Positions 18,999-27,494 of a stretch of DNA of 64,000 bases are shown here, piece after piece (the first letter of the stretch is position 1; the number at the start of each line of letters is the position of its first letter). Location of the stretch: positions 2,294,001 to 2,358,000 of the forward strand of contig NZ_CP126267.1 of the NCBI RefSeq assembly GCF_001864935.2, given 5' to 3'. The translations under genes were made by a program, and so were the position numbers. Origin of the DNA: Curtobacterium sp. MCBA15_012. Lineage in GTDB: Bacteria; Actinomycetota; Actinomycetes; Actinomycetales; Microbacteriaceae. The notes beneath the pieces were generated by a model that was given only the letters and a program-made list of their open reading frames with translations, did not search any database and was not told the origin of the DNA.

Positions 18999-19004
18999 AT
19001 GCTA
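18999..19004 (-). promoter_or_regulatory. -10 box of secA
   Basis: TAGCAT on the minus strand; leader of about 50 nt carrying AAGGAG before the GTG start. Confidence 0.55.
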
Positions 19005-19040
19005 GCAACCCGCCGGAAGCCCGCGCTGGGAGGGACGCGG

Positions 19041-19074
19041 GTGTGCGCGGCCCGCGGGGGCGGACCGCGCACAC
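19041..19074 (-). terminator. Terminator after hpf
   Basis: 10-bp stem GTGTGCGCGG/CCGCGCACAC with a 14-nt loop, 17 nt beyond the hpf stop codon and upstream of the secA promoter. Confidence 0.75.
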
Positions 19075-19090
19075 GGTGGGTGGTGGTGCG

Positions 19091-19798
19091 TCAGGCGACG
19101 GCGGTGGTCGCCTCGCGCGGTGCCTCGGCGTCGGCGGCGCCGCTGCCCGGCTCGGCGATGCCGATCACGCCGTAGTCCCAACCCTTGCGCCGGTAGACCA
19201 CGCTCGGGCGCTGGGTCTCGGCGTCGACGAACAGGTAGAAGTCGTGTCCGACGAGCTCCATCCGGTAGAGCGCGTCGTCGACGGTCATCGGGCCCTCCTC
19301 GAAGACCTTCCGGCGGATGACCACGGGCGAGTAGACCTCGGTGTCGTCGTCGTGGTCACGGTCGGCCTCGACCACCGGGACGGCTCCGGTCGCGACGGTC
19401 TCGATGAGCTTGCCGTCCGCGGGCGTCACGTCCATGTGCTCGAACCCGGAGCCGGCGGCCTCGGCGACCGAGGTCGGGCGGTGGCGGCCACGGTGCACCT
19501 TGCGGCGGTCGCGGGCCCGGCGCAGCCGCTCGGTGATCCGCGCGAAGGCCAGGTCGAACGCCGCGTACTTGTCCGATGCGGCCGACTCGGCCCGCACGAG
19601 GGGGCCGGGACCGATCAGCGTCAGCTCGACGCGGTCCTCTCCCCCGGACCCGCCGGACTTCTCGTTGTGGCGGCTGAGGCGCACCTCGAAGGCGAGGGCG
19701 CGGTCGGCGAGCACGTCGATCTTCTCGGACTTCTGTTCCACGTAGGTGCGGAATCGATCGGTGACCCCGACGTTCCGGCCCGTGATCGTCACGTCCAT
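19091..19798 (-). CDS. hpf: Ribosome hibernation-promoting factor, long form
   Basis: A 235-residue long-type HPF that pairs ribosomes into inactive 100S dimers in stationary phase. Residues 1-100 form the ribosome-binding domain (MDVTITGRNVGVTDRFRTYV, then the basic FARITERLRRARDRRKVHRG), a linker follows, and residues 170-220 form the dimerisation domain (MTVDDALYRMELVGHDFYLF, VVYRRKGWDYGVIG). ATG at 19798 has GGGAG at a proper distance; the frame is open upstream but only this start gives the conserved N-terminus. TAGCCT at 19864-19869 is a likely -10. Same neighbours as Rv3241c. Confidence 0.93.
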   Translation of the reverse strand: MDVTITGRNVGVTDRFRTYVEQKSEKIDVLADRALAFEVRLSRHNEKSGGSGGEDRVELTLIGPGPLVRAESAASDKYAAFDLAFARITERLRRARDRRKVHRGRHRPTSVAEAAGSGFEHMDVTPADGKLIETVATGAVPVVEADRDHDDDTEVYSPVVIRRKVFEEGPMTVDDALYRMELVGHDFYLFVDAETQRPSVVYRRKGWDYGVIGIAEPGSGAADAEAPREATTAVA

Positions 19799-20178
19799 GT
19801 GGCGGCTCCCATCCGTACTTCGGCGCGTCGCCTCCATCCGGCGATCCCGAACGCCTTGCCGCGAGGCTAGACCCCCGGCAGCCGGGCCGTCACCACCCCT
19901 CGGCGGGTCGGCCCGGACACCCACCGGACACCCAGGCGACACCCGGCGTCCACCCCGGCGGGGACCGGACCGCGGACACTCGCCGCCGTCCTGGTCGGGC
20001 ATCCCTCGGCCCGGGCGCGGACACCGGCCGTCCGCCTCGTGCGACGGCACTCGGCCCCGGCGCGGACACCGGCCGTCCGCCTCGTGCGACGGCACTCGGC
20101 CCCGGCGCGGACGCCGGCCGTCCGCCTCGTGCGACGGCACCCGGCCCCGGCGCGGACACCGGCCGCGGGCAACGTCGG
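19799..20178. other. 380-nt intergenic stretch with 45-bp tandem repeats
   Basis: Holds the hpf promoter (TAGCCT, 19864-19869) and then a GC-rich minisatellite from 20000. Open frames cross it on both strands because of the 45-bp period, but none has a ribosome site or a recognisable protein, so I call no gene. Confidence 0.7.
20000..20166. repeat. 45-bp tandem repeat, about 3.7 copies
   Basis: Units at 20000-20044 (diverged), 20045-20089, 20090-20134 and 20135-20166 (partial). The middle copies differ by one or two bases. Each unit contains CGGCGCGGACACCGG and CCGCCTCGTGCGA. The period is a multiple of three. Confidence 0.9.
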
Positions 20179-20994
20179 TCATCCCTCGACCTCGGCGAGG
20201 GCGACGCAGCGCACGACCCGTCCGCCGGCAGCACGCACGGCGCGGACGGCCTCGGCCATCGTGACGCCCGTCGTGACCACGTCGTCGACCAGCACGACGT
20301 CGCGACCGCGCAGCCGGATCGGCGCACGGAGCGTCCCCACGGTCGCGGCGACCCGTTCGGTGGCGGTCCGTTCCTTCTGGCCGTGCGCCCGGCCGCGCGG
20401 ACCACCGGCACCGTGCTCGGTGCGGCGACGTGGTTCCGGGACGCGCAGCAGCGCGGGCGGTCGCCGGACACCGGCCCGGGCGAGCAGCAGGACCACCGGG
20501 TCGAACCCGCGGCGCCGGCGCCCGGAGCGGGACGGGGGCACGCGGACGAGGACGGCCCCCGGGGAGGATGCGAGTGCCGCTCCGACGACGGCGCCGAACC
20601 GTGCGGCGAGCACCCCGGCGAGGTCCACCCGGCCGCGGAGCTTCAGCTCGAGGACGAGGGTCCGCACCGCCCCCTCGTACCCGTGGGCGGCGTCGAGTCG
20701 GACGCCGGCGACGAGGCGGCGGCGCTGCGGCAGGGCATCGACGGCGGCGCGGCAGGCCCGGCACACCGCACGGTCGGGTGCGCCGCAGACAACGCACGAG
20801 ACCGGCAGGAGGAGGCCGACGACGGCCGCGACGGCATCGGCCCACGGTCGGGCCGCACCGGGTCGGACCACGGCGGGTCGAACCGCGGCGGGTCGGACCG
20901 CACCAGGTCGGACCGCGGCGGGTCGGACCGCGGCCGGCGGATCCGTGGTGGGGGGATCTGTGGTGGGCACGCACCCATGCTCGGCGCGACCCAC
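20179..20994 (-). CDS. ComF-family phosphoribosyltransferase-like protein
   Basis: Up to 271 residues. The core has a four-cysteine zinc site (SCVVCGAPDRAVCRACR) and the phosphoribosyltransferase loop VVLVDDVVTTGVTMAEAVRA, the signature of ComF/GntX proteins involved in DNA uptake or nucleotide handling. The first 50 residues are a low-complexity run of AAVRP-type pentapeptides encoded by a 15-bp tandem repeat, so the true start may lie later. It sits between lpqB and hpf exactly as Rv3242c does. Whether it has a role in natural transformation here is unknown. Confidence 0.8.
   Translation of the reverse strand: MGRAEHGCVPTTDPPTTDPPAAVRPAAVRPGAVRPAAVRPAVVRPGAARPWADAVAAVVGLLLPVSCVVCGAPDRAVCRACRAAVDALPQRRRLVAGVRLDAAHGYEGAVRTLVLELKLRGRVDLAGVLAARFGAVVGAALASSPGAVLVRVPPSRSGRRRRGFDPVVLLLARAGVRRPPALLRVPEPRRRTEHGAGGPRGRAHGQKERTATERVAATVGTLRAPIRLRGRDVVLVDDVVTTGVTMAEAVRAVRAAGGRVVRCVALAEVEG
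20861..20935. repeat. 15-bp tandem repeat in the 5' part of comF
   Basis: Five units of GGTCGGACCGCGGCG or close variants, in frame with the ComF-family gene, giving AVRPA-like pentapeptides. Confidence 0.85.
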
Positions 20995-21129
20995 CGTCGG
21001 ACGCGCGCCGGTGCGGCGGACTGTGGACGGGCCTCCAGTCCGACGGCCCTGTGGAGGAAGACCGGACCCGCTGGGACGACCGCCCGCCCGGACGACCGCC
21101 CGCCCGCGCGCCGCGCCCCTCCGCCTCCG

Positions 21130-22890
21130 TCAGCGCTGGATGCCGAGCACGTCCGCCGTCACGCCCGTGGTGTCCCACCCGCCGCCCGAGGACTGCAGCA
21201 CGGTGCCGTCCGACATCCGGAGCAGCATCGACCCACCGCTGCCGCCCGCGACCGTCGTGGCGGTGCCCTCGGCCTTCGGCAGCGTCGTCGAGCGGCCACC
21301 GACCGTCGACCGGACGACGTCGGGGCCGCTGTCGGCCTGCCCGACCGACACGACGTCGCTGTCGTTCACCCACGCGGCACCGACGGCCTGGCCGGTGGCC
21401 GCCTGCACACGGACCGGCGGGCCGAGGCTCGTCGGGGTGCGGTCCGAGCCGCGGGTGATCGCCATGACGTAGAGCGCCGGGCCGTCCGCGGTCTGGATGA
21501 GGGCGAGTGCCCGGGTCGAGTCCCGGGAGACCTGGAAGGACACGAGCTGGCCCGCGGGCAGCGTCGTGGTGACCTGGTGCGGGTCGCCGCCGAGCCCGTA
21601 GGCGGTGACCTGCCGGGTGTCGCCGGCCCGGCCGACCCAGACGTACCCGAGGTCGTCGACGGACGGCGGGACCAGGCCCTCGGACGCGTCGACCCGCAGG
21701 GCGTCACGACCCCGGACGACCACCACACCGCTCGCGTTGCCGACCGCGACCGTCGAGCCGTCGGACCCGAGGGCGAACGACGTCGGGTCGAGCGCGGCCA
21801 CGGCGTCGCCGGTTCCGCCGCCGAGCGCGGCGACCTTGCCGCCGGCCGCCGCGAAGCCGACCTGGTCGTCGCGGAGCACCAGCGGACGCGGGTCGACGTC
21901 GGGGTTGACCTGCGCCGCGGAGCCGTCCTGCTCGGGGTTCGCGAACGTCGCGCCCTCGATCGTGATCGACACCGAGGACACCGACGCGACCGACGCCAGC
22001 GACCGCGTGAGCTGTTCGCGCATGCGCGCCTTGTCGGCTCCGCTGGCGCCCAGAGCACCGCTCGACAGGTCGACCGCGGCGGTGCCGTTCTCGATCGTCA
22101 CGGCGTTCAGGGACAGCTGCGTGCCCTCCGGGAAGGCGGAGACGACCGCGCCCTTGAGCCACTCGGCCGGTCCGGCGAGCAGCGCGCTCGCGATCCGGGT
22201 GCTCGTCGACGACCGCGCCAGGAACCACCGTTCGTCGGGCACGAGGTACTGGTAGGTCGGGTCGAAGAAGTAGAGGGCGTGCTCCTGGAACGACGCCTCG
22301 AAGCTCACCGGGGTCAGGACGATCCCGTCGGGGGCGTACGCGATCCGCCACTCGCCGTCCTGTCGGACGAACTGGAACGTCAGGGTCGAGGTCGTCGGTC
22401 GGACGGCCTGGGTGTACTCGCCGTTCGCGTCCACCGTGGCCGTCGCGGTCAGCGTGTAGGTCAGCTCCCGGTCGGCCGCCCGCTCGACCGTGCCGTTGCC
22501 GGGGACGATCGTGACGCCGCGGCGGGGGTTCCACTTGCTCGCGAACCCGTCGGCGAGGAACGCCCGGGCGATCGCGTAGTCGTCCTGCGCGCCCGTGCCG
22601 GCGGCGATGAACCCGCGCAGCACGGCGGTCTGGTCGGCTCCGGCGACCGGGCGGTCGGGGCGGTAGTCGAACCCCGAGATCGACTCGTCCTGCACGGACT
22701 GCCCGGCGCGGACCGGGCCGTCGGTCGGGATCGCGGCGCAGGCTGCCAGGGCGACGGCGGCGAGGGCCGCCGTGACGACGGCGACCAGCGGACGGAGGCG
22801 GCGGCGCACGCGCGGGCGGGCTGCAGAGCGCGGGGGCCCGGAACGCGGGGGCACGGCGGACGCCGGGCGGTCGTCGGGACGCGTGGGCAT
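21130..22890 (-). CDS. lpqB: Lipoprotein LpqB
   Basis: A 586-residue lipoprotein. After a basic leader (residues 1-35) comes a hydrophobic segment ending in the lipobox ALAAC with Cys51 as lipidation site. A GerMN domain follows (about 190-320, with SALLAGPAEWLKGAVVSAFP) and then a beta-propeller-like C-terminal half. LpqB acts with MtrB in mycobacterial envelope signalling. The ATG at 22890 overlaps the mtrB stop by one base (TGATG), so the genes are coupled. The order mtrA-mtrB-lpqB is conserved in actinobacteria. Confidence 0.93.
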   Translation of the reverse strand: MPTRPDDRPASAVPPRSGPPRSAARPRVRRRLRPLVAVVTAALAAVALAACAAIPTDGPVRAGQSVQDESISGFDYRPDRPVAGADQTAVLRGFIAAGTGAQDDYAIARAFLADGFASKWNPRRGVTIVPGNGTVERAADRELTYTLTATATVDANGEYTQAVRPTTSTLTFQFVRQDGEWRIAYAPDGIVLTPVSFEASFQEHALYFFDPTYQYLVPDERWFLARSSTSTRIASALLAGPAEWLKGAVVSAFPEGTQLSLNAVTIENGTAAVDLSSGALGASGADKARMREQLTRSLASVASVSSVSITIEGATFANPEQDGSAAQVNPDVDPRPLVLRDDQVGFAAAGGKVAALGGGTGDAVAALDPTSFALGSDGSTVAVGNASGVVVVRGRDALRVDASEGLVPPSVDDLGYVWVGRAGDTRQVTAYGLGGDPHQVTTTLPAGQLVSFQVSRDSTRALALIQTADGPALYVMAITRGSDRTPTSLGPPVRVQAATGQAVGAAWVNDSDVVSVGQADSGPDVVRSTVGGRSTTLPKAEGTATTVAGGSGGSMLLRMSDGTVLQSSGGGWDTTGVTADVLGIQR

Positions 22891-24572
22891 CAGCGGTCCT
22901 CCCTGACGGCGCGGGGGCCGTCGTAGTCCTCGTCGAGCTCGGGCAGCGGGATCGCCGAGGTCGCGGTGCCGACGGCCTCGCCGCGGGGCAGGGTGAGCAC
23001 GAACGTCGAGCCCTCGCTCGGCCGCGACCAGACGTCGATGCGGCCACCGTGCAGCCGGGCGTCCCCGAGTGAGATCGCCAGCCCCAGCCCGGTGCCGCCG
23101 ATGGTGCGCCGGCGACTCGGGTCGGCCCGCCAGAACCGGTCGAACACGCGCGCGGCGTCCTCGGGCGGCATCCCGATGCCCTGGTCGCGCACGGCGATCG
23201 CGACGGACCGCGAGTCGCTGTCGACGACGACCTGGACCGGCTTCCCGTCGGCGTGCTCGATCGCGTTGCCGACGAGGTTGCGCAGGATGCGCCGCACCCG
23301 CTTGGCGTCGAGCTGCATGGTCGTGTGCCCGCCCGGCGTCACGAGCTGCAGGGCGGTGTCGGCCCGCTCGGCGAGCGGCTGGAACTCCTCGACGATGTCC
23401 GCGGCGAGCGCCGCCGGTACCACCGGCTCGGTGTCGAGCTGCACGGCCTGGGCGTCGTACCGGGAGATCTCGAGCAGGTCCGCGAGCAGGAGTTCGAACC
23501 GCTCGACCTGGGTGTGCAGGAGCTCGGCGGACCGGCCGACCGAGGGCTCGAAGGAGTGCCGCGAGTCGAACAGCATGTCGCCCGCGAGCCGGATCGTGGT
23601 CAGCGGCGTCCGGAGCTCGTGGGACACGTCGGACACGAAGCGCTGCTGCACCCGGGAGAGCTCGGCGAGCTGGGTGATCTGGCGGCTCACGGCGTCGGCC
23701 ATGTCGTTGAAGCTCCGCGCCAGGATCGCGATGTCGTCGTAGCCGCGGACCGGGATGCGTTCGTCGAGGCGTCCGGCGGCGATCTTGCGACTGGTCTCGG
23801 CCGCGCCGCGGATCGGGACGACGACGAGCCGCACCACGAGCGACGTCACGAGCGCGATGAGCACGATGAGCGCGACGCCGCCGATGGACAGGGTCTGCGA
23901 CACGAAGTCGAGCGTCTGCTGCGCGTCGGACAGGTCGTAGACGATGTACAGCTCGTACTGCCCCGCGCTCGGGATCTGCAGCACGGAACCGACCGCGAGC
24001 CCGGGTTCGCGGCGCCCGCCGTCGTCGAGCTGCACGGCCTGCAGGCTGAGGCGGCCGGTGTCCTTCGCGACCTCTCGCCGCAGCTGGTCGGTGATCACGG
24101 CGTCGGGGAACTCGGGGCTCGCGAGGTTCTGCAGCGTCTGCGGGCTGGTCTGCCCGGGCGTGCGCTCGATCGCGATGGTCGTCCCGCCCGGGCTCGTGGT
24201 GTTCGACAGGATCGACTGCTGCGCCTCGCTCTGCAGTGTCTCGAGCTCGGACTGGTTGTTGTCCTCGCCCGCGGTCGCGGCGTCGAAGATGCCCTGGGCG
24301 ACGACCGTCGCGCGGGCCGACTCCGCCTCGATCTGGTCGCGGCGCTGCGCGTAGACGTTGTTCGAGATGCTGATCATGACCGCGGTGCCGATCACGGCGA
24401 CCGCGAGCCCGGTGGTCGCGACGGTGATCGCGACGGACCGCACCATGAGGGACCGTCGCCAGAGCCAGGCGAGCGCGTACCAGCCACGCCGCACCCAGCG
24501 GCGCACCCGGCGGCGGGCACGACGGGCCCACCCGCGGCCGGGTGCGCCGTTGGCGGACGGTCCCGGCGGCAT
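22890..24572 (-). CDS. mtrB: Sensor histidine kinase MtrB
   Basis: A 560-residue membrane kinase with two membrane helices (about 46-70 and 228-252), an outside loop of about 155 residues, a HAMP domain (253-305), and a HisKA domain with the phospho-histidine at 318 (DVSHELRTPL). The HATPase domain holds NLVGNAIEH and DQGIGMPPED. MtrB phosphorylates MtrA and is tied to division, osmotic stress and wall metabolism. Its ATG at 24572 is five bases after the mtrA stop, so it is translated from the mtrA message. Confidence 0.95.
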   Translation of the reverse strand: MPPGPSANGAPGRGWARRARRRVRRWVRRGWYALAWLWRRSLMVRSVAITVATTGLAVAVIGTAVMISISNNVYAQRRDQIEAESARATVVAQGIFDAATAGEDNNQSELETLQSEAQQSILSNTTSPGGTTIAIERTPGQTSPQTLQNLASPEFPDAVITDQLRREVAKDTGRLSLQAVQLDDGGRREPGLAVGSVLQIPSAGQYELYIVYDLSDAQQTLDFVSQTLSIGGVALIVLIALVTSLVVRLVVVPIRGAAETSRKIAAGRLDERIPVRGYDDIAILARSFNDMADAVSRQITQLAELSRVQQRFVSDVSHELRTPLTTIRLAGDMLFDSRHSFEPSVGRSAELLHTQVERFELLLADLLEISRYDAQAVQLDTEPVVPAALAADIVEEFQPLAERADTALQLVTPGGHTTMQLDAKRVRRILRNLVGNAIEHADGKPVQVVVDSDSRSVAIAVRDQGIGMPPEDAARVFDRFWRADPSRRRTIGGTGLGLAISLGDARLHGGRIDVWSRPSEGSTFVLTLPRGEAVGTATSAIPLPELDEDYDGPRAVREDR

Positions 24573-24577
24573 CGTGG

Positions 24578-25252
24578 TCAGGCCCCTCCGGCCCGGTAGC
24601 CGACGCCGCGCACGGTCGTGACGATCCGCGGGTTGTCCGGGTCGTGCTCGATCTTCGCCCGGAGGCGCTGCACGTGGACGTTCACGAGCCGGGTGTCGGC
24701 CTTGTAGTGGTAGCCCCAGACCTGGTCGAGGAGCATCTCGCGCGTGAACACCTGGTTCGGCTTCTCGGCGAGCGCGCGGAGCAGGTCGAACTCGAGCGGC
24801 GTGAGCGCGATGACGGTGTCGCCGCGGCGCACCTCGTGGGCGGCGACGTCGACGGTGAGGTCCCCGGCGTGCAGCACGGTGCCGTCGGTCGCGGTCGGGC
24901 GCAGCCGGGTCTTGATCCGGGCGACGAGCTCCTTCGGGTTGAACGGCTTCACGACGTAGTCGTCGGCACCGTTCTCGAGCCCGGCGACGACGTCGGCGGT
25001 GTCGCCCTTGGCCGTGAGCATGATGATCGGCGTGCCGCTCTCGGCGCGGATGCGCTTGCAGACCTCGATGCCGTCGATCCCCGGCAGCATGACGTCGAGG
25101 AGCACGAGGTCGGGCTTGGTCGCGTGGAAGGCGTCGACGGCGTCGTTGCCGTCGGCACTGAAGTCGGGCTCGTAGCCCTCGGAGCGGAGGACGATGCCGA
25201 TCATCTCGGCGAGGGCCTGGTCGTCGTCGACGACGAGGATGCGCGGTGTCAT
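24578..25252 (-). CDS. mtrA: Response regulator MtrA
   Basis: A 224-residue OmpR-type regulator: receiver domain with the acidic cluster at 9-11, phospho-acceptor Asp53 (VLLDVMLPG), and a winged-helix domain with TPLEFDLLRALAE and VHVQRLRAKIE. MtrA is an essential regulator of division and wall genes in mycobacteria. The start at ATG 25252 gives the usual N-terminus MTPRILVVDDD. A TATCGT box at 25305-25310 places the transcript start near a 19-nt palindrome (25280-25298). First gene of the mtrA-mtrB-lpqB operon. Confidence 0.95.
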   Translation of the reverse strand: MTPRILVVDDDQALAEMIGIVLRSEGYEPDFSADGNDAVDAFHATKPDLVLLDVMLPGIDGIEVCKRIRAESGTPIIMLTAKGDTADVVAGLENGADDYVVKPFNPKELVARIKTRLRPTATDGTVLHAGDLTVDVAAHEVRRGDTVIALTPLEFDLLRALAEKPNQVFTREMLLDQVWGYHYKADTRLVNVHVQRLRAKIEHDPDNPRIVTTVRGVGYRAGGA

Positions 25253-25279
25253 GCGTGTGGACTCCGAGTGGCGGGCGGC

Positions 25280-25310
25280 GGGTGCCGGACCGGCACCCAC
25301 CGCCACGATA
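25280..25310 (-). promoter_or_regulatory. mtrA promoter with start-site palindrome
   Basis: TATCGT at 25305-25310 is a probable -10. The perfect inverted repeat GGGTGCCGG-A-CCGGCACCC (25280-25298) begins where transcription should start and would also fold at the 5' end of the mRNA. Confidence 0.5.
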
Positions 25311-25398
25311 GCGTCCGGCCCCGGCAGGGCGGGTTTTCCGCCAGGATGGGAGTGTCCGCGCGTCCGCAGCGCGGCCGGAGCACGACGAGGGGGCGGCG

Positions 25399-26856
25399 AT
25401 GTCCGACTGGCAGGTACCGGGAGCGCCGGGGTCGCGTGGCGAGGACGACCGGACGGGAGGCCCGGCGCACGACCGCGGGCAGCAGCAGCCCGGCGGGTGG
25501 CCGGGTCAGCAGCAGCCCGGCACGTGGTCGGGCGGGCCCGGGGCGCCGGGTCACCAGCCCGGACAGGGCTCCGGCGCACGGCCGACGCCCGCGGGCTCCC
25601 GGCCGGTCCTGCCGCTCCGACCGCTCGGGCTCGGCGACGTGCTGTCGGGCGCCTTCACGGTCTTCCGGCGCAACGCGCGGGTCCTGCTGCTCTGGAGCCT
25701 GCTGCTCAGCGGCGTGCTCGGGCTGCTGTCGACCCTCGCGAGCACGATCGGGCAGTCGGTGCTGCAGTCGCGGATCTCCTCGGCGCTCGACGGCGGGCGG
25801 GGCGGCGACACCGTGGTCGCCGGCTCGATCACCCTCTGGCTGGTGCTGACGGTCGCGCTGCCGTTCCTCACGACGCTCGGCCGTGGCTTCCTGGTCGCCC
25901 CGGTCGCCGCGGACACCGGTCAGCGCATCCTCGGACGGCGCGCGACCTTCCGAGGGCTCTGGGCGCTGCTCGCCGGACGACGCCGCTCGGTCGTCGCGTG
26001 GATCCTGCTGCAGGCCGGCGCCGGCGTGGTGGTGGGCGTCGTCTTCGGCCTCGTCGTGTTCGGCGCAGCCCTCGCCCTGGGTGCCGGCGGCTCCGGGTTC
26101 GACGGTGCCTCGTTCGGCGGGTTCGTCCTGCTCTTCGTGGTGCTCGCGCTGGCGTTCGCGGTCGTCGGCGTGTGGCTCGGGACGAAGTTCGCCTTCACGG
26201 TGCCGACGATCGTGCTGGAGGGCCGCACGGTGTTCGCCGCGGCCGCGCAGTCCTGGCGACTGACGCGCGGGGCGTTCTGGCGCACCTTCGGGATCCTGCT
26301 GCTCGTCACCGTGGTGTTCGGGTTCGCGGCGTCCATCGCGGCGACGCCGCTGTCCATCGGTGCGCTCCTGCTCGCCGGGACGTTCGACCCGCTCGGGCAG
26401 ACCGGTGTGTCGACCGGTACCGGGATCGCCGGGGTCGTCGCGCTCGTCGTCGGCAGCCTGCTCGTCACGGCGGTGCAGTGCATCGTCGACGTGCTGACCG
26501 GGTCGATCACGACGTTCCTCGCCGTCGACCGACGGATCCGGACCGAGGGACTCGACCAGCGGATCGCCGCACACCTCGAGACCGGGCAGCCCGCCGACCC
26601 GTTCGCGCCGGCCGACCCGCTGCCCCGCCCCCGACCGGGCACGTGGCAGCCGCCGCAGCAGTGGCCCGGCCAGCAGTGGCCGGCGCAGCAGCCCCCGGTC
26701 CCGCAGCAGTGGCAGGGCCAGCAGCCCGGCCCCCAGCAGCAGCAATGGCACGGCCAGCAGCCGCAGTGGCCCGCGCACCAGCCCCCGGCACCGCAGCAGT
26801 GGCCCGGCCAGCAGCCGCCGGCACACGGCGGGCACCTCCCGGGCGGACGCCCGTGA
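25399..26856 (+). CDS. Membrane protein with GPDPase-type membrane domain and Gln/Trp/Pro tail
   Basis: A 485-residue protein: a disordered Gly/Pro/Gln-rich leader (1-65), then about eight hydrophobic segments (80-375) of the kind called glycerophosphoryl diester phosphodiesterase membrane domain, without the catalytic phosphodiesterase part. The last 90 residues repeat short QQWPGQQ-like units. Start at ATG 25399 behind GAGGGGG. It is the first gene of a five-gene chain whose members overlap; its TGA overlaps the next GTG. Function unknown; neighbours suggest a role in a MoxR-DUF58 envelope system. Divergent from mtrA. Confidence 0.75.
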   Translation: MSDWQVPGAPGSRGEDDRTGGPAHDRGQQQPGGWPGQQQPGTWSGGPGAPGHQPGQGSGARPTPAGSRPVLPLRPLGLGDVLSGAFTVFRRNARVLLLWSLLLSGVLGLLSTLASTIGQSVLQSRISSALDGGRGGDTVVAGSITLWLVLTVALPFLTTLGRGFLVAPVAADTGQRILGRRATFRGLWALLAGRRRSVVAWILLQAGAGVVVGVVFGLVVFGAALALGAGGSGFDGASFGGFVLLFVVLALAFAVVGVWLGTKFAFTVPTIVLEGRTVFAAAAQSWRLTRGAFWRTFGILLLVTVVFGFAASIAATPLSIGALLLAGTFDPLGQTGVSTGTGIAGVVALVVGSLLVTAVQCIVDVLTGSITTFLAVDRRIRTEGLDQRIAAHLETGQPADPFAPADPLPRPRPGTWQPPQQWPGQQWPAQQPPVPQQWQGQQPGPQQQQWHGQQPQWPAHQPPAPQQWPGQQPPAHGGHLPGGRP

Positions 26857-27494
26857 CCACCCCCGACGCCGACGAGGCACGCCGACTCCTCGAGCGCGAA
26901 CTCGAGCGGAGCACGTACGACGGTGCCCAGCCGACGTGGTGGGACCGGGCCTCCCGGTCGGTCCTCGACTGGCTCGGGTCGCTCCGCGGCGACGGGGTCG
27001 ACTCCCCCGTCCTCGCGCACACCCTGCTGTGGACGGCGGTCGTCGTCCTCGTCGCCGTCGTCGTGCTCGTCGTGGTCGCCCGGGGACTGCCCCGTCGGCG
27101 TGCCCGCGTGACCGGTTGGACGGTCGGCGGTGTCCTGGACGGGGACGACCTGCGCTCCGCCCGCACGATCGCCGAGGCCGCACGCGCCGCCCTGCGCGCC
27201 GGTGACCACGACACGGCCGTGCTCGAGGGCTACCGCGCCGTGGCGCGCGGCCTCGGCGAGCGCGACCTCGTGCCCGACGTCCCCGGCGCGACCGCACGTG
27301 CGATCGCCGGCCGGGCACGCGCGCCGTTCCCGGACCTCGGCGACCGACTCGACGGGGCGGCCGCGGCGTTCGACGCGGTGCGCTACCTCGGTGGGACCGC
27401 CGACGAGCGCACGGCCCGCGAGGTCCTCGACACCGAGCAGGCCGTCCGGACCGCCCACCCCGCGCGGCCGGACTCCCCGGCGGTGCCCGCGTGA
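26853..27494 (+). CDS. DUF4129-domain membrane protein
   Basis: A 213-residue protein with one membrane helix (about 52-74, LLWTAVVVLVAVVVLVVVA) and a cytoplasmic C-terminal domain (about 95-200) containing EGYRAVARGLGERDLVPDV and PGATARAI, features of DUF4129. These proteins usually accompany MoxR and DUF58 genes. GTG start at 26853 overlaps the previous stop (GTGA), and its own stop overlaps the next GTG the same way. Function unknown beyond this association. Confidence 0.82.
   Translation: MTTPDADEARRLLERELERSTYDGAQPTWWDRASRSVLDWLGSLRGDGVDSPVLAHTLLWTAVVVLVAVVVLVVVARGLPRRRARVTGWTVGGVLDGDDLRSARTIAEAARAALRAGDHDTAVLEGYRAVARGLGERDLVPDVPGATARAIAGRARAPFPDLGDRLDGAAAAFDAVRYLGGTADERTAREVLDTEQAVRTAHPARPDSPAVPA

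Noticed and set aside
20000..20166. CRISPR-like array
   Set aside because: The 45-bp units follow each other directly without unique spacers, copies are few and no cas genes are near. It is a minisatellite.
19867..20172. Possible 101-codon gene with 15-residue repeats between hpf and comF
   Set aside because: Open only because the 45-bp period is a multiple of three; no ribosome site, and the opposite strand is open as well.
25436..25455. Palindrome-family core inside the gene at 25399
   Set aside because: CGGACGGGAGGCCCGG resembles the core but lacks an opposed partner and lies in coding sequence; counted as chance.
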